Position numbers and translations under genes: made by a program. Positions 1 to 6,412 of a stretch of 13,663 nt of DNA are shown piece by piece; position 1 is the first letter of the stretch, and the number at the start of each line of letters is the position of its first letter. The notes under the pieces were generated by a model. The model searched no databases and had not been told where the DNA came from. It was given only the letters and a program-made list of their open reading frames with translations. Origin of the DNA: Spirochaetota bacterium (GTDB taxonomy: Bacteria > Spirochaetota > Spirochaetia > Treponematales > Breznakiellaceae); the NCBI GenBank assembly GCA_023406985.1, contig JAEXTK010000251.1, positions 1 through 13,663 of the forward strand. The letters are read 5' to 3'.

Positions 1-1274
1 CCGCGGCCCCCGCCATCGGCGGACCGCGGGCGCCGCTCGAGGACCCGGCGGCCCTGCCTACTCCCTGGCTCTCCGGCATCCTCTCTCCCGCGCTCAGGGA
101 AGGCGCGCTCTGGGAACTCGCGCGCGGGTGCCCGTACGCCTGCACCTATTGCTTCGAATCCAAGGGCGCGCGGCGGGTCCGCTATTTCCCGGAGGAACGG
201 ATCGCGGCGGAGCTCGACCTGTTCGTCCGCGCGGGCGTCCCCTCGGTCACCGTGCTGGACCCGACCTTCAACGCGAACAAGGAACGCGCCCGCCGCGTGC
301 TCTCCCTCATCGAGGAGCGGGCGTGCGGCATCCACTGGCATTTCGAGGTGCGCGCGGAGTCCCTGGACCGCGATATGGCCCGCCGCTTCGCGGAGCTCGG
401 CGCGTCCCTCCAGATCGGGCTCCAAACGGCGAGTCAGGAAGTCTCGGAAAAGGTCGGCCGGAAATTGGACCGCGGCGCCTTCGCCTCCAAGATCGCCCTC
501 CTCAACGAGGAGGGGGCGGTGTTCGGCCTGGATCTCATCTACGGCCTGCCGGGCGACGATCTTCCGGGCTTCAAGGCCGGCTTGGATTTCGCCCTGTCCC
601 TCTATCCGAACAACCTGGACCTGTTCCGCCTCGCGGTGCTGCCCGGTACCGCGATGGGGGACGACGCGGCGGCGCTCGGCCTCGTCGCGGACGATGACGC
701 CCCCTACCTCGTCCGGTCTACGGCGACCTTCTCCGCGGCGGACCTGGACGCGGCGGAGCGGCTCTCCGCGGCTGCCGATCTCTTCTATAACAAGGGCCGC
801 GCCGTGGCCTGGTTCAACCAGGCGCTCAATCCCCTCGGGGACCGGGGCTCCGCCTTCCTTTCCGGCTTCGCGGACTTCCTGGACCGCGCCCTCGCGGAGC
901 GTCGGCTTCCCGCTTCCCGCATCCCGGACGCTCCCGCCGAACGCTGGGCAATACTCTTGGAGCCTCCCGCGCCCTCCGCTCCGGCCGACCCCGTAGCCTT
1001 GGAGCGGCTGCAACTCGCCTATCTGGATGCGCGGTTCGAGGAAGCCGAGCTCGACTACCTCCTGCCGGCGGTCTGGGACGTCGTGCGGTTCCACGGCGCC
1101 TGGGGAAGGGCCCTCGCGGACAACATGGCCACCGACATCGATTTCACCTACGATCCCGACGACGTCCTCGGCGGCGCCATGGACTTGGAGGAATTCGCCT
1201 CCCTGGCCCATCCGCGGCCGTGCCGCGTCCGCGTGTCGCCGGGCGATGACGAGCCGATCGTGCGGATCTCGTAG
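1..1274 (+). CDS. Radical SAM protein, probably B12-binding type (5' end outside window)
   Basis: The reading frame is open from the left edge of the window (codons in phase with position 3) to a TAG at 1272-1274, so about 423 codons are visible and the N-terminus is missing. Codons 129-152 encode CPYACTYC, the CxxxCxxC motif that holds the 4Fe-4S cluster of radical SAM enzymes; the cluster cleaves S-adenosylmethionine to a 5'-deoxyadenosyl radical. Further motifs fit the TIM-barrel core: LDPTFN near 255-275 and GLDLIYGLPGD near 525-560. The motif lies close to the left edge, and in B12-binding radical SAM proteins a cobalamin domain precedes it, so that domain would be outside the window. 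The C-terminal part, with a YNKGRAVAWFN stretch near 785-820, recalls the DUF4080-type extension of such proteins, but this is from memory. The substrate is unknown. The next gene starts 46 bp downstream with its own promoter, so co-transcription is not implied. Confidence 0.85.
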   Translation, partial: AAPAIGGPRAPLEDPAALPTPWLSGILSPALREGALWELARGCPYACTYCFESKGARRVRYFPEERIAAELDLFVRAGVPSVTVLDPTFNANKERARRVLSLIEERACGIHWHFEVRAESLDRDMARRFAELGASLQIGLQTASQEVSEKVGRKLDRGAFASKIALLNEEGAVFGLDLIYGLPGDDLPGFKAGLDFALSLYPNNLDLFRLAVLPGTAMGDDAAALGLVADDDAPYLVRSTATFSAADLDAAERLSAAADLFYNKGRAVAWFNQALNPLGDRGSAFLSGFADFLDRALAERRLPASRIPDAPAERWAILLEPPAPSAPADPVALERLQLAYLDARFEEAELDYLLPAVWDVVRFHGAWGRALADNMATDIDFTYDPDDVLGGAMDLEEFASLAHPRPCRVRVSPGDDEPIVRIS

Positions 1275-1285
1275 GGTCGGGCCTC

Positions 1286-1314
1286 TTGAAGAGGGGCGGC
1301 GCCGTAGCTAAGAT
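1286..1314 (+). promoter_or_regulatory. Candidate sigma70-type promoter for the ClC gene
   Basis: TTGAAG at 1286-1291 and TAAGAT at 1309-1314 are separated by exactly 17 bases. The -10 box ends six bases before the ATG at 1321, so transcription would be expected to start at or next to the start codon. There is no Shine-Dalgarno sequence at a usable distance. A short palindrome, CCTCTT-G-AAGAGG at 1282-1294, covers the -35 box and might be an operator. Assigned by eye only. Confidence 0.5.
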
Positions 1315-1320
1315 CGTGCC

Positions 1321-2673
1321 ATGCCCACAGCTCGATCCCCCATCTCCGCGCCCGATGACCGGCTCATCGCGTCCCAGCTCATCGTCGTCGTCGAGAGCAT
1401 CCTCGTCGGCCTTTCGGCCGGTCTCGTCGTCACGGCGTTCCGGCTCGTCCTCGGCCGCGCCGAGGAACTCAGGCGCGTCGCCTACCGCGCGCTCAGGGTC
1501 GCCCCTCCGGGCGTCCTGGCCGCGTGGGTTCTCCTGCTCATCGCGGTGGGGCTGCTTCTCGGGTGGATGGGCGTTCGCCGTCCGATGACCCGGGGGAGCG
1601 GCATCCCTCAGCTCAAGGGCGCCCTCAGGGGGAGCCTCCGCATGGACTGGGTCCGCGAGCTCCCGCTCAAGATCGGCGGCGGCATCCTGGCCATAGGGTT
1701 CGGACTCTCCCTCGGGAGGGAAGGGCCGTCGGTCCAGATCGGCTCCTACGTCGGGCGGGCGATGCTCGGCCTTCCCCAACGGAGCGCGCGGAACCGGAAG
1801 TACCTTCTCGCGAGCGGCGCGGCCGCCGGACTCTCCGCGGCCTTCAGCGCCCCGCTCGCGGGCGTCCTCTTCGCGCTGGAGGAGCTCCATAAGTGCTTCT
1901 CTCCGCTGCTCCTCTCGTGCGCGATGGGGGCGGCGGTCGCGGGGGACGCGGTGGCCAGTCGGTTCTTCGGTTTGGGGCCGGTCTTCGACTTCGCCTTCAT
2001 CGACCCCCTGGCCACGGCCCGTTTTCCCTGGATCGTCGCGCTCGGCGTCCTGTGCGCCCTCGCGGGCGAGGCCTTCAAGCGGTCCCTGTACGCCTCCGCC
2101 GACTGCTATCGGCTTCTCCGCATCCCGGCCGCGGCGCGGCCCATCCTGCCGCTCCTCGTTTCGGTCCCGCTCGGGCTCTTCCTGTTCGAGGCGACCGGCG
2201 GCGGGCACGGGCTCATCGAGTCCTTGGCGGACGGCGGCTTTCCGCTCCGCGCCCTCGTGCTCCTCTTCGCGGTGAAATTCCTCTTCACCGCCCTCTGTTA
2301 CGGGTCCGGCGCGCCGGGCGGCATCTTCCTGCCGCTCCTGGCCTGCGGCGCGCTCCTCGGGGCGGCCTTCGGCGAGGCCGTGGCGGCCTTCGGGTTCGCC
2401 GCGAGCGGGGAGACGCTCAATTTCGCCATCCTCGGCATGGCGGCCTTCTTCGTCGCCGTCGTGCAGGCCCCGCTCACCGGCGCCGTGCTCATCCTGGAGA
2501 TGAGCGGTAACTTCAACCACCTCGCGGGGCTGGTCCTCGCCTGTATGGCCGCGTTCGTGACGGCGGAGGCCTTGCGCTCGCGGCCGGTGTACGACACCCT
2601 GCTCGACCGCATGTTGGCGGATCAGGGGAAGGGGACTGGCCGATCCTTCAATATGTACGATAAGAGTGCTTGA
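1321..2673 (+). CDS. ClC-family chloride channel / H+-Cl- antiporter (ClcA-like)
   Basis: A 450-residue, strongly hydrophobic integral membrane protein with the signature motifs of the ClC family in order: GSGIP at residues 92-96 (anion-binding loop), GREGP at 132-136, and GGIFLP at 333-338. E134 corresponds to the external gating glutamate (E148 of E. coli ClcA). The EE pair at 187-188 corresponds to the internal proton glutamate region (E203). Y424 in RPVYDTLL corresponds to the central tyrosine Y445. Retention of the gating and internal proton glutamates suggests a 2Cl-/H+ exchanger rather than a passive channel; this is inference from the E. coli protein. The length matches the membrane core, with no C-terminal CBS domains. 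The ATG at 1321 lacks a Shine-Dalgarno sequence but sits right after a promoter-like -10 box. The gene stands alone and ends 73 bp before the sugar operon. Likely roles are chloride homeostasis or acid resistance in the inner membrane. Confidence 0.93.
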   Translation: MPTARSPISAPDDRLIASQLIVVVESILVGLSAGLVVTAFRLVLGRAEELRRVAYRALRVAPPGVLAAWVLLLIAVGLLLGWMGVRRPMTRGSGIPQLKGALRGSLRMDWVRELPLKIGGGILAIGFGLSLGREGPSVQIGSYVGRAMLGLPQRSARNRKYLLASGAAAGLSAAFSAPLAGVLFALEELHKCFSPLLLSCAMGAAVAGDAVASRFFGLGPVFDFAFIDPLATARFPWIVALGVLCALAGEAFKRSLYASADCYRLLRIPAAARPILPLLVSVPLGLFLFEATGGGHGLIESLADGGFPLRALVLLFAVKFLFTALCYGSGAPGGIFLPLLACGALLGAAFGEAVAAFGFAASGETLNFAILGMAAFFVAVVQAPLTGAVLILEMSGNFNHLAGLVLACMAAFVTAEALRSRPVYDTLLDRMLADQGKGTGRSFNMYDKSA

Positions 2674-2675
2674 AA

Positions 2676-2690
2676 GTTCGATTATCGAAC
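2676..2690. promoter_or_regulatory. Perfect palindrome upstream of the sugar operon, candidate operator
   Basis: GTTCGAT-T-ATCGAAC is a perfect inverted repeat with 7-bp arms around one central base. It lies in a short AT-rich island between the ClC stop codon and the operon promoter, just upstream of the -35 box. It may bind a dimeric regulator, for example the ROK protein encoded in the same operon (inference). As RNA it could also form a GUUCG/CGAAC stem followed by AAUUUUAAUU, a weak terminator for the ClC gene. Confidence 0.5.
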
Positions 2691-2701
2691 AATTTTAATT
2701 G
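2690..2701. promoter_or_regulatory. Second palindrome overlapping the -35 box, candidate operator
   Basis: CAATT-TT-AATTG is an inverted repeat with 5-bp arms that abuts the 15-bp palindrome and overlaps the first three bases of the -35 hexamer. ROK repressors of the NagC/Mlc/XylR type commonly recognise AT-rich inverted repeats, so a repressor here could block RNA polymerase. Short AT-rich palindromes can also occur by chance. Confidence 0.35.
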
Positions 2702-2727
2702 ACAGATAAACAAATCGGGGTGATCAT
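2699..2727 (+). promoter_or_regulatory. Promoter of the sugar transport operon
   Basis: A perfect -35 hexamer, TTGACA at 2699-2704, is followed after exactly 17 bases by GATCAT at 2722-2727, four of six matches to TATAAT. The start codon at 2747 lies 19 bases downstream, leaving room for a short leader that carries AAGGAGG at 2736-2742. The stretch is clearly richer in A and T than its surroundings. Confidence 0.65.
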
Positions 2728-2746
2728 GGTCCCATAAGGAGGGGCC

Positions 2747-4258
2747 ATGACCGACGTCCTCGTGCGGACGCACTCCCTACGCAAGGAATTTTCCGGCGTT
2801 CCGGTCCTCCGCGACGTCGACGCCGCGATCCGGCGCGGGGAGATCCTCGCCCTCATCGGCGAGAACGGCGCCGGCAAGTCCACCCTCATGAAGATCCTCT
2901 CCGGCATCTACCTGCCTTCGTCCGGGACGTTGGAGTTCGACGGGCGGCCGGTCCTCTTCCGCACGCCGGCCGAGGCGCGGGCGGCCGGCGTCAGTATCGT
3001 GCCGCAGGAATTCAACCTCGCCGCCGACCTGACGGTGGCCGAGAACGTCTTCCTGGGTACGGAGCTCCGCGGGCGGTTCGGGCTTCCCGACCGCGACCTG
3101 ATGCGGAAACGGACCGCCGAGCTCCTCGCGGAGCTGGGCGCGAACGTATCCCCCGACGACCGTATCGAAAACCTCTCGGCGGCGCAGAAACAGCTCGTGG
3201 AGGTGTGCAAGGCGCTCGCCTTCGACGCGAAGCTCCTCATCCTGGACGAGCCGACGACGGTGCTCACCAAGGTGGAGATCGATCGGCTCTTCGCGCTCAT
3301 GCGCGGCCTCCGCTCCCGCGGCATGACGATGGTCTACGTCTCCCACAAGCTCGCCGAGGTGAAGGAGATCTGCGACCGCCTCATCGTGCTCAAGGACGGC
3401 GAGCTCGTCCACGAGGGGGAAGTCGCGGATATCGAGCCGGCGGAGATGGCGCGCCGCATGGTCGGCCGCGAACTCAAGGAAATCTACCCGCCCAAGCGGC
3501 CGGTCGGGGAGGACGCCCCGATCCTCCTGGAAGTGGAGGGGCTCTCCGCTCCCAAGGCGTTCTCGAACGTCTCGTTCACGCTCCGCGCCGGAGAGATCCT
3601 CGCCTTCGCGGGGCTCGTGGGCGCCGGCCGCACGGAGACGGCGGAGGCCCTCATGGGACTCAGGCGGGCGGAGGGCACGGTGAAGCTCCGCGGCGCGACC
3701 GCGCTCGCCCGCGACGCCGCGGAAGCCGTCCGCCTCGGTTTCGGCTACCTCTCCGAGGACCGGCAGGGGTCGGGCATCCTCACCCTGTTCGGCGTGGCCG
3801 AGAACGTGACCCTCGTGTCCTTGGCGGCCTACAGCGGCTTCCTCGGGACCATCGACCGGAAGAAGGAGGCGGAGGCCGCCGCCGCGTGGAAGGACCGCTT
3901 CGGCATCAAGGCGGCTTCCTTGGACGAGCGGCTCGAGTTCCTCTCGGGCGGCAATCAGCAGAAGGTATCCCTCGCCAAAGCCCTGGACGCGGCTCCCCTC
4001 GTGGTGATCGCCGACGAGCCGACGCGCGGGGTGGACGTGGCCGCCAAGCAGGAGATCTACCGGTTCCTGGCGGAACTCGCCGCCAAGGGCACGGGCATCC
4101 TCCTCATCTCGAGCGAACTGGAAGAAATCGTGGGCCTCTGTTCCCGCGTGGTCGTCATGCGCGGCGGAACGGTCGCGGGCGAGCTCGTAGGGGAAGCGGT
4201 GAACGAGAACGAAATCATGTACCTTGCCACCGGCATCCGTGAAGGAGTCAGCGCATGA
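2747..4258 (+). CDS. Sugar ABC transporter, double ATP-binding subunit (RbsA/MglA/XylG-like)
   Basis: A 503-residue cytoplasmic ATPase with two nucleotide-binding domains in one chain, the normal length for carbohydrate-uptake (CUT2) ATPases. Domain 1 has Walker A GENGAGKST (38-46), Q-loop Q87, signature LSAAQKQ (143-149), Walker B LLILDEPT (163-170) and switch H200. Domain 2 has the family-typical degenerate Walker A GLVGAGRTE (289-297, arginine in place of lysine), signature LSGGNQQKV (399-407), Walker B VVIADEPTRGVD (419-430), and serines (455-456) instead of the switch histidine. These deviations are normal for RbsA-type proteins, in which only one site is catalytic. The ATG at 2747 has a strong AAGGAGG four bases upstream. 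The stop overlaps the permease start as ATGA at 4255-4258, showing translational coupling. It powers import of a monosaccharide or polyol; the substrate is set by the other subunits. Confidence 0.95.
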   Translation: MTDVLVRTHSLRKEFSGVPVLRDVDAAIRRGEILALIGENGAGKSTLMKILSGIYLPSSGTLEFDGRPVLFRTPAEARAAGVSIVPQEFNLAADLTVAENVFLGTELRGRFGLPDRDLMRKRTAELLAELGANVSPDDRIENLSAAQKQLVEVCKALAFDAKLLILDEPTTVLTKVEIDRLFALMRGLRSRGMTMVYVSHKLAEVKEICDRLIVLKDGELVHEGEVADIEPAEMARRMVGRELKEIYPPKRPVGEDAPILLEVEGLSAPKAFSNVSFTLRAGEILAFAGLVGAGRTETAEALMGLRRAEGTVKLRGATALARDAAEAVRLGFGYLSEDRQGSGILTLFGVAENVTLVSLAAYSGFLGTIDRKKEAEAAAAWKDRFGIKAASLDERLEFLSGGNQQKVSLAKALDAAPLVVIADEPTRGVDVAAKQEIYRFLAELAAKGTGILLISSELEEIVGLCSRVVVMRGGTVAGELVGEAVNENEIMYLATGIREGVSA

Positions 4259-5223
4259 ACGCCGTCATCGAGCGCATCCGTCGAATCGAAAAAGAAAAGT
4301 ACGCGGCCTTCGCGGCGCTCGCGCTCCTCGTTGTGGTCTCGTCCTTCCTGAGTCCCTATTTCCTCACGCCCCAGAACCTCCTCAACATCCTGCGGCAGGT
4401 GTCCTACACGGGCATCATCGCCCTCGGGATGACCTTCGTCATCATCGCCGGCGGCATCGACCTTTCGGTCGGATCGGTGGCGGCGTTCGTGGGTTCCCTC
4501 GCGGTGCTCTCGCTCAACGCCTCCGTGGAAGGCGGCGCCCCGCAGGGCTGGGCGGTGACCCTCGCGATCGCCGCGGCGGTCGGCGCGGGCGGATTCTGCG
4601 GGTTCGCGAACGGCATCCTCGTGACCAAGGGCCGCATCGCGCCCTTCATCGTCACCCTCGGCACCATGGCCATCTTCCGCTCGCTCTCCCTCTACATGGC
4701 CGACGCGGGCGAATTCCGGTCTTCTTCGCCGCTGTTCGGCGACCTCGGGTCGGCGTCCGTCCTGGGCCTGCCGTTCCCGGCCCTCTCCCTCCTGGCGCTC
4801 GCGGCCGCGCTCTCCTTCGCGCTCAAACGGACCCGGTACGGCCGCTACGTCCGCGCCGTGGGTTCCAACGCCCGCGTCGCGCGCTACTCGGCCATCGACG
4901 TGGACCGCACCCGGCTCGCCACGTACACGGTGAACGGGCTCATGGTCGGCATCTCGGCCGTCCTCATCGCGATGCGCTTCAACTCGGTCGGCTCGTCCAC
5001 CCTCGGCGTCAACTACGAGATGGACGCGATCGCCGCGGTCATCATCGGCGGGACGGCCATGACGGGCGGCCGCGGTTCGGTCTGGGGCACGGTGGTCGGC
5101 GCGATCACCCTGGGCGTCATCAACAACATGCTCAACATGGTGGGCCTCTCGCCGTACCTCCAGGGCGCGGTGAAGGGCCTCGTGATCATCGGCGCGGTCT
5201 TCGTGCAGCGCCAGAAACAGTAA
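4255..5223 (+). CDS. Sugar ABC transporter permease (RbsC-like)
   Basis: A 322-residue inner-membrane protein of the CUT2/BPD_transp_2 permease family. Hydrophobic segments are visible near residues 15-35, 51-66, 75-90, 101-122, 127-145, 172-190, 224-240, 257-267 and 278-317. Family motifs include GMTFVIIAGGIDLSVGS (58-74), RYGRYVRAVGSN (194-205) and AVIIGGTAMTGGRGSV (261-276). The segment around 191-222 would be the cytoplasmic coupling region that contacts the ATPase. The start ATG overlaps the stop of the ATPase gene (ATGA) and has GAAGGAG at 4241-4247. The protein would form the homodimeric channel through which the captured sugar passes. The TAA stop lies inside a 17-bp perfect RNA stem that follows immediately. 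The substrate cannot be deduced from this subunit. Confidence 0.94.
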   Translation: MNAVIERIRRIEKEKYAAFAALALLVVVSSFLSPYFLTPQNLLNILRQVSYTGIIALGMTFVIIAGGIDLSVGSVAAFVGSLAVLSLNASVEGGAPQGWAVTLAIAAAVGAGGFCGFANGILVTKGRIAPFIVTLGTMAIFRSLSLYMADAGEFRSSSPLFGDLGSASVLGLPFPALSLLALAAALSFALKRTRYGRYVRAVGSNARVARYSAIDVDRTRLATYTVNGLMVGISAVLIAMRFNSVGSSTLGVNYEMDAIAAVIIGGTAMTGGRGSVWGTVVGAITLGVINNMLNMVGLSPYLQGAVKGLVIIGAVFVQRQKQ

Positions 5224-5259
5224 ACCTCGCGACTCCCCGGTTGGGAGTCGCGAGGTTTA
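5221..5259 (+). terminator. 17-bp perfect hairpin containing the permease stop codon
   Basis: Arms 5221-5237 and 5243-5259 are perfectly complementary (TAAACCTCGCGACTCCC and its complement) around a five-base CGGTT loop. The stop codon TAA forms the base of the stem. The 3' side ends in GGTTTA with no long T-run after it, so it may be a weak or read-through terminator, or an mRNA-stabilising stem between the permease and binding-protein genes. Confidence 0.6.
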
Positions 5260-5262
5260 TCG

Positions 5263-5281
5263 CAAATCCCTCCGGGATTTG
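5263..5281 (+). repeat. Second intergenic hairpin (8-bp stem)
   Basis: CAAATCCC at 5263-5270 and GGGATTTG at 5274-5281 form a perfect stem around a TCC loop, starting only four bases after the first hairpin ends. It is followed by TTGTTAAGG rather than a T-run. Its role is unknown; it could act with the neighbouring stems in processing, attenuation or mRNA protection. Confidence 0.5.
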
Positions 5282-5293
5282 TTGTTAAGGGAA

Positions 5294-5323
5294 GACAATC
5301 AAAAACTGATGTTTTTGATTGTC
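5294..5323 (+). repeat. Third intergenic hairpin / AT-rich palindrome (13-bp arms)
   Basis: GACAATCAAAAAC at 5294-5306 and GTTTTTGATTGTC at 5311-5323 are perfect complements around TGAT. The stem is much richer in A and T than the genome around it. As DNA it is a 30-bp palindrome and could be an operator for the operon's ROK regulator; as RNA it is a strong stem-loop upstream of the binding-protein gene. The sequence alone does not decide between these. Confidence 0.5.
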
Positions 5324-5407
5324 GCTCATAGAGGCGTTTGAACGGCGAACCGTTGGGTGTGGCTCCTGGGGGGAGTCGGGGCCCGCGGCGCCGATAAGGA
5401 GGAGATC

Positions 5408-6376
5408 GTGAAGAAGGTACTGGCTCTCCTGGTGGCGATGACGGTCATCGCCGGTCTGGCGTTCGGCCAGGCGGCGACCAAGAAGATCAAGATCGGCGTG
5501 ACCATGCCGACGGCGGACCACGGCTGGATGGGCGGGGCGAACTGGTGGGCCAAGAAGGCCATCGACGACTGGAAGAAGAAGGACCCGAACGTGGACTTCA
5601 TCTTCAAGACTTCTCCGGACGTCACCAAGCAGGTCGCGGATATCGAGGACATGATCGTGCAGAAGGTGGACGGACTCGTAGTCTTCCCCTTCGAGTCGGC
5701 GCCCGTCACCCCGGTGGTGGAGAAGGCGTACGCGAAGGGCATCTACGTCGTGGTCCTGGACCGCGGCGTCACCAAGCAGGTCTACGACGTCTACCTCTCC
5801 AACGACGACGAATCCTACGCCCGTCAGGCCATGGAGTGGATCTGCAAGGAACTCAATTATAAGGGCAACGTCGTCCTCATCGAAGGCGTGCCGAGCGTGA
5901 TCAGCGACCTCCGCACGAAGGTGGCCAAGGACATCGCGGCCAAGTACCCGGGGATCAAGGTCTTGGACAGCCAGCCCGGCATGTGGAACAAGGAGAAGGC
6001 CCTCTCCGTCATGGAGAACTACCTCTCCAAGTACAAGGCCATCGACGCGGTCTATACCGCGGACGACGACATGCTCGAAGGCGCGCTCCAGGCATACAAG
6101 GAGTCCGGCCGCAAGGACATCAAGATCATGTTCGGCGGAGCGGCGAAGAAGGAGATCGTGAAGCGCATCATGGACGGCGATCCGCTCGTCCGCGCCAACG
6201 CCACCTATCCGCCCGACGTCTGCGCCACCGCCGTTTCCATGGCGGTCGTGGGCCTGCGCCAGCGGGTGTTCGAGGGCTTCTACCAGAAGAAGCTCCCGCT
6301 CCGTATAATCCTGGGCAGCGAGCTCATCACGAAGGACAACGCCAAGTCGTACTACGTGCCGGAAGCCGTTTTCTAA
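5408..6376 (+). CDS. Periplasmic sugar-binding protein of the ABC transporter (Peripla_BP_4)
   Basis: A 322-residue solute-binding protein. The frame runs further upstream to 5357, but the GTG at 5408 is preferred because AAGGAGG at 5396-5402 lies five bases before it and a signal peptide begins at once: MKKVLALLVAMTVIAGLAFG, with likely cleavage near residues 21-23. No lipobox cysteine is seen, so a soluble periplasmic protein is expected. The mature part has the two-lobed sugar-binding pattern: KIGVTMPTADHGW (27-40), DGLVVFPF (88-95), LDRG (117-120; D118/R119 are typical sugar contacts), SNDD (131-134), VVLIEG (155-160) and AVYTADDDM (214-222; typical second-lobe contact region). The tryptophans at 40, 46 and 47 may stack on a sugar ring. 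It is the third gene of the operon, after three hairpins, although in many such operons this gene comes first. The ligand is unknown. Confidence 0.92.
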   Translation: MKKVLALLVAMTVIAGLAFGQAATKKIKIGVTMPTADHGWMGGANWWAKKAIDDWKKKDPNVDFIFKTSPDVTKQVADIEDMIVQKVDGLVVFPFESAPVTPVVEKAYAKGIYVVVLDRGVTKQVYDVYLSNDDESYARQAMEWICKELNYKGNVVLIEGVPSVISDLRTKVAKDIAAKYPGIKVLDSQPGMWNKEKALSVMENYLSKYKAIDAVYTADDDMLEGALQAYKESGRKDIKIMFGGAAKKEIVKRIMDGDPLVRANATYPPDVCATAVSMAVVGLRQRVFEGFYQKKLPLRIILGSELITKDNAKSYYVPEAVF

Positions 6377-6412
6377 GGCCGAAGGAAATAGCCCGCCGGA
6401 GGATGCGCCATC

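Noticed and set aside
1144..2520. A 458-codon minus-strand open frame opposite the ClC gene.
   Set aside because: Low-complexity Glu/Arg/Gly-rich translation with no recognisable domain; the ClC motifs lie on the opposite strand. Treated as a shadow.
5357..5407. Upstream start for the binding protein at ATG 5357.
   Set aside because: It would add 17 residues before the signal peptide and has no ribosome-binding site, whereas GTG 5408 has AAGGAGG five bases upstream and a signal peptide starting at once.
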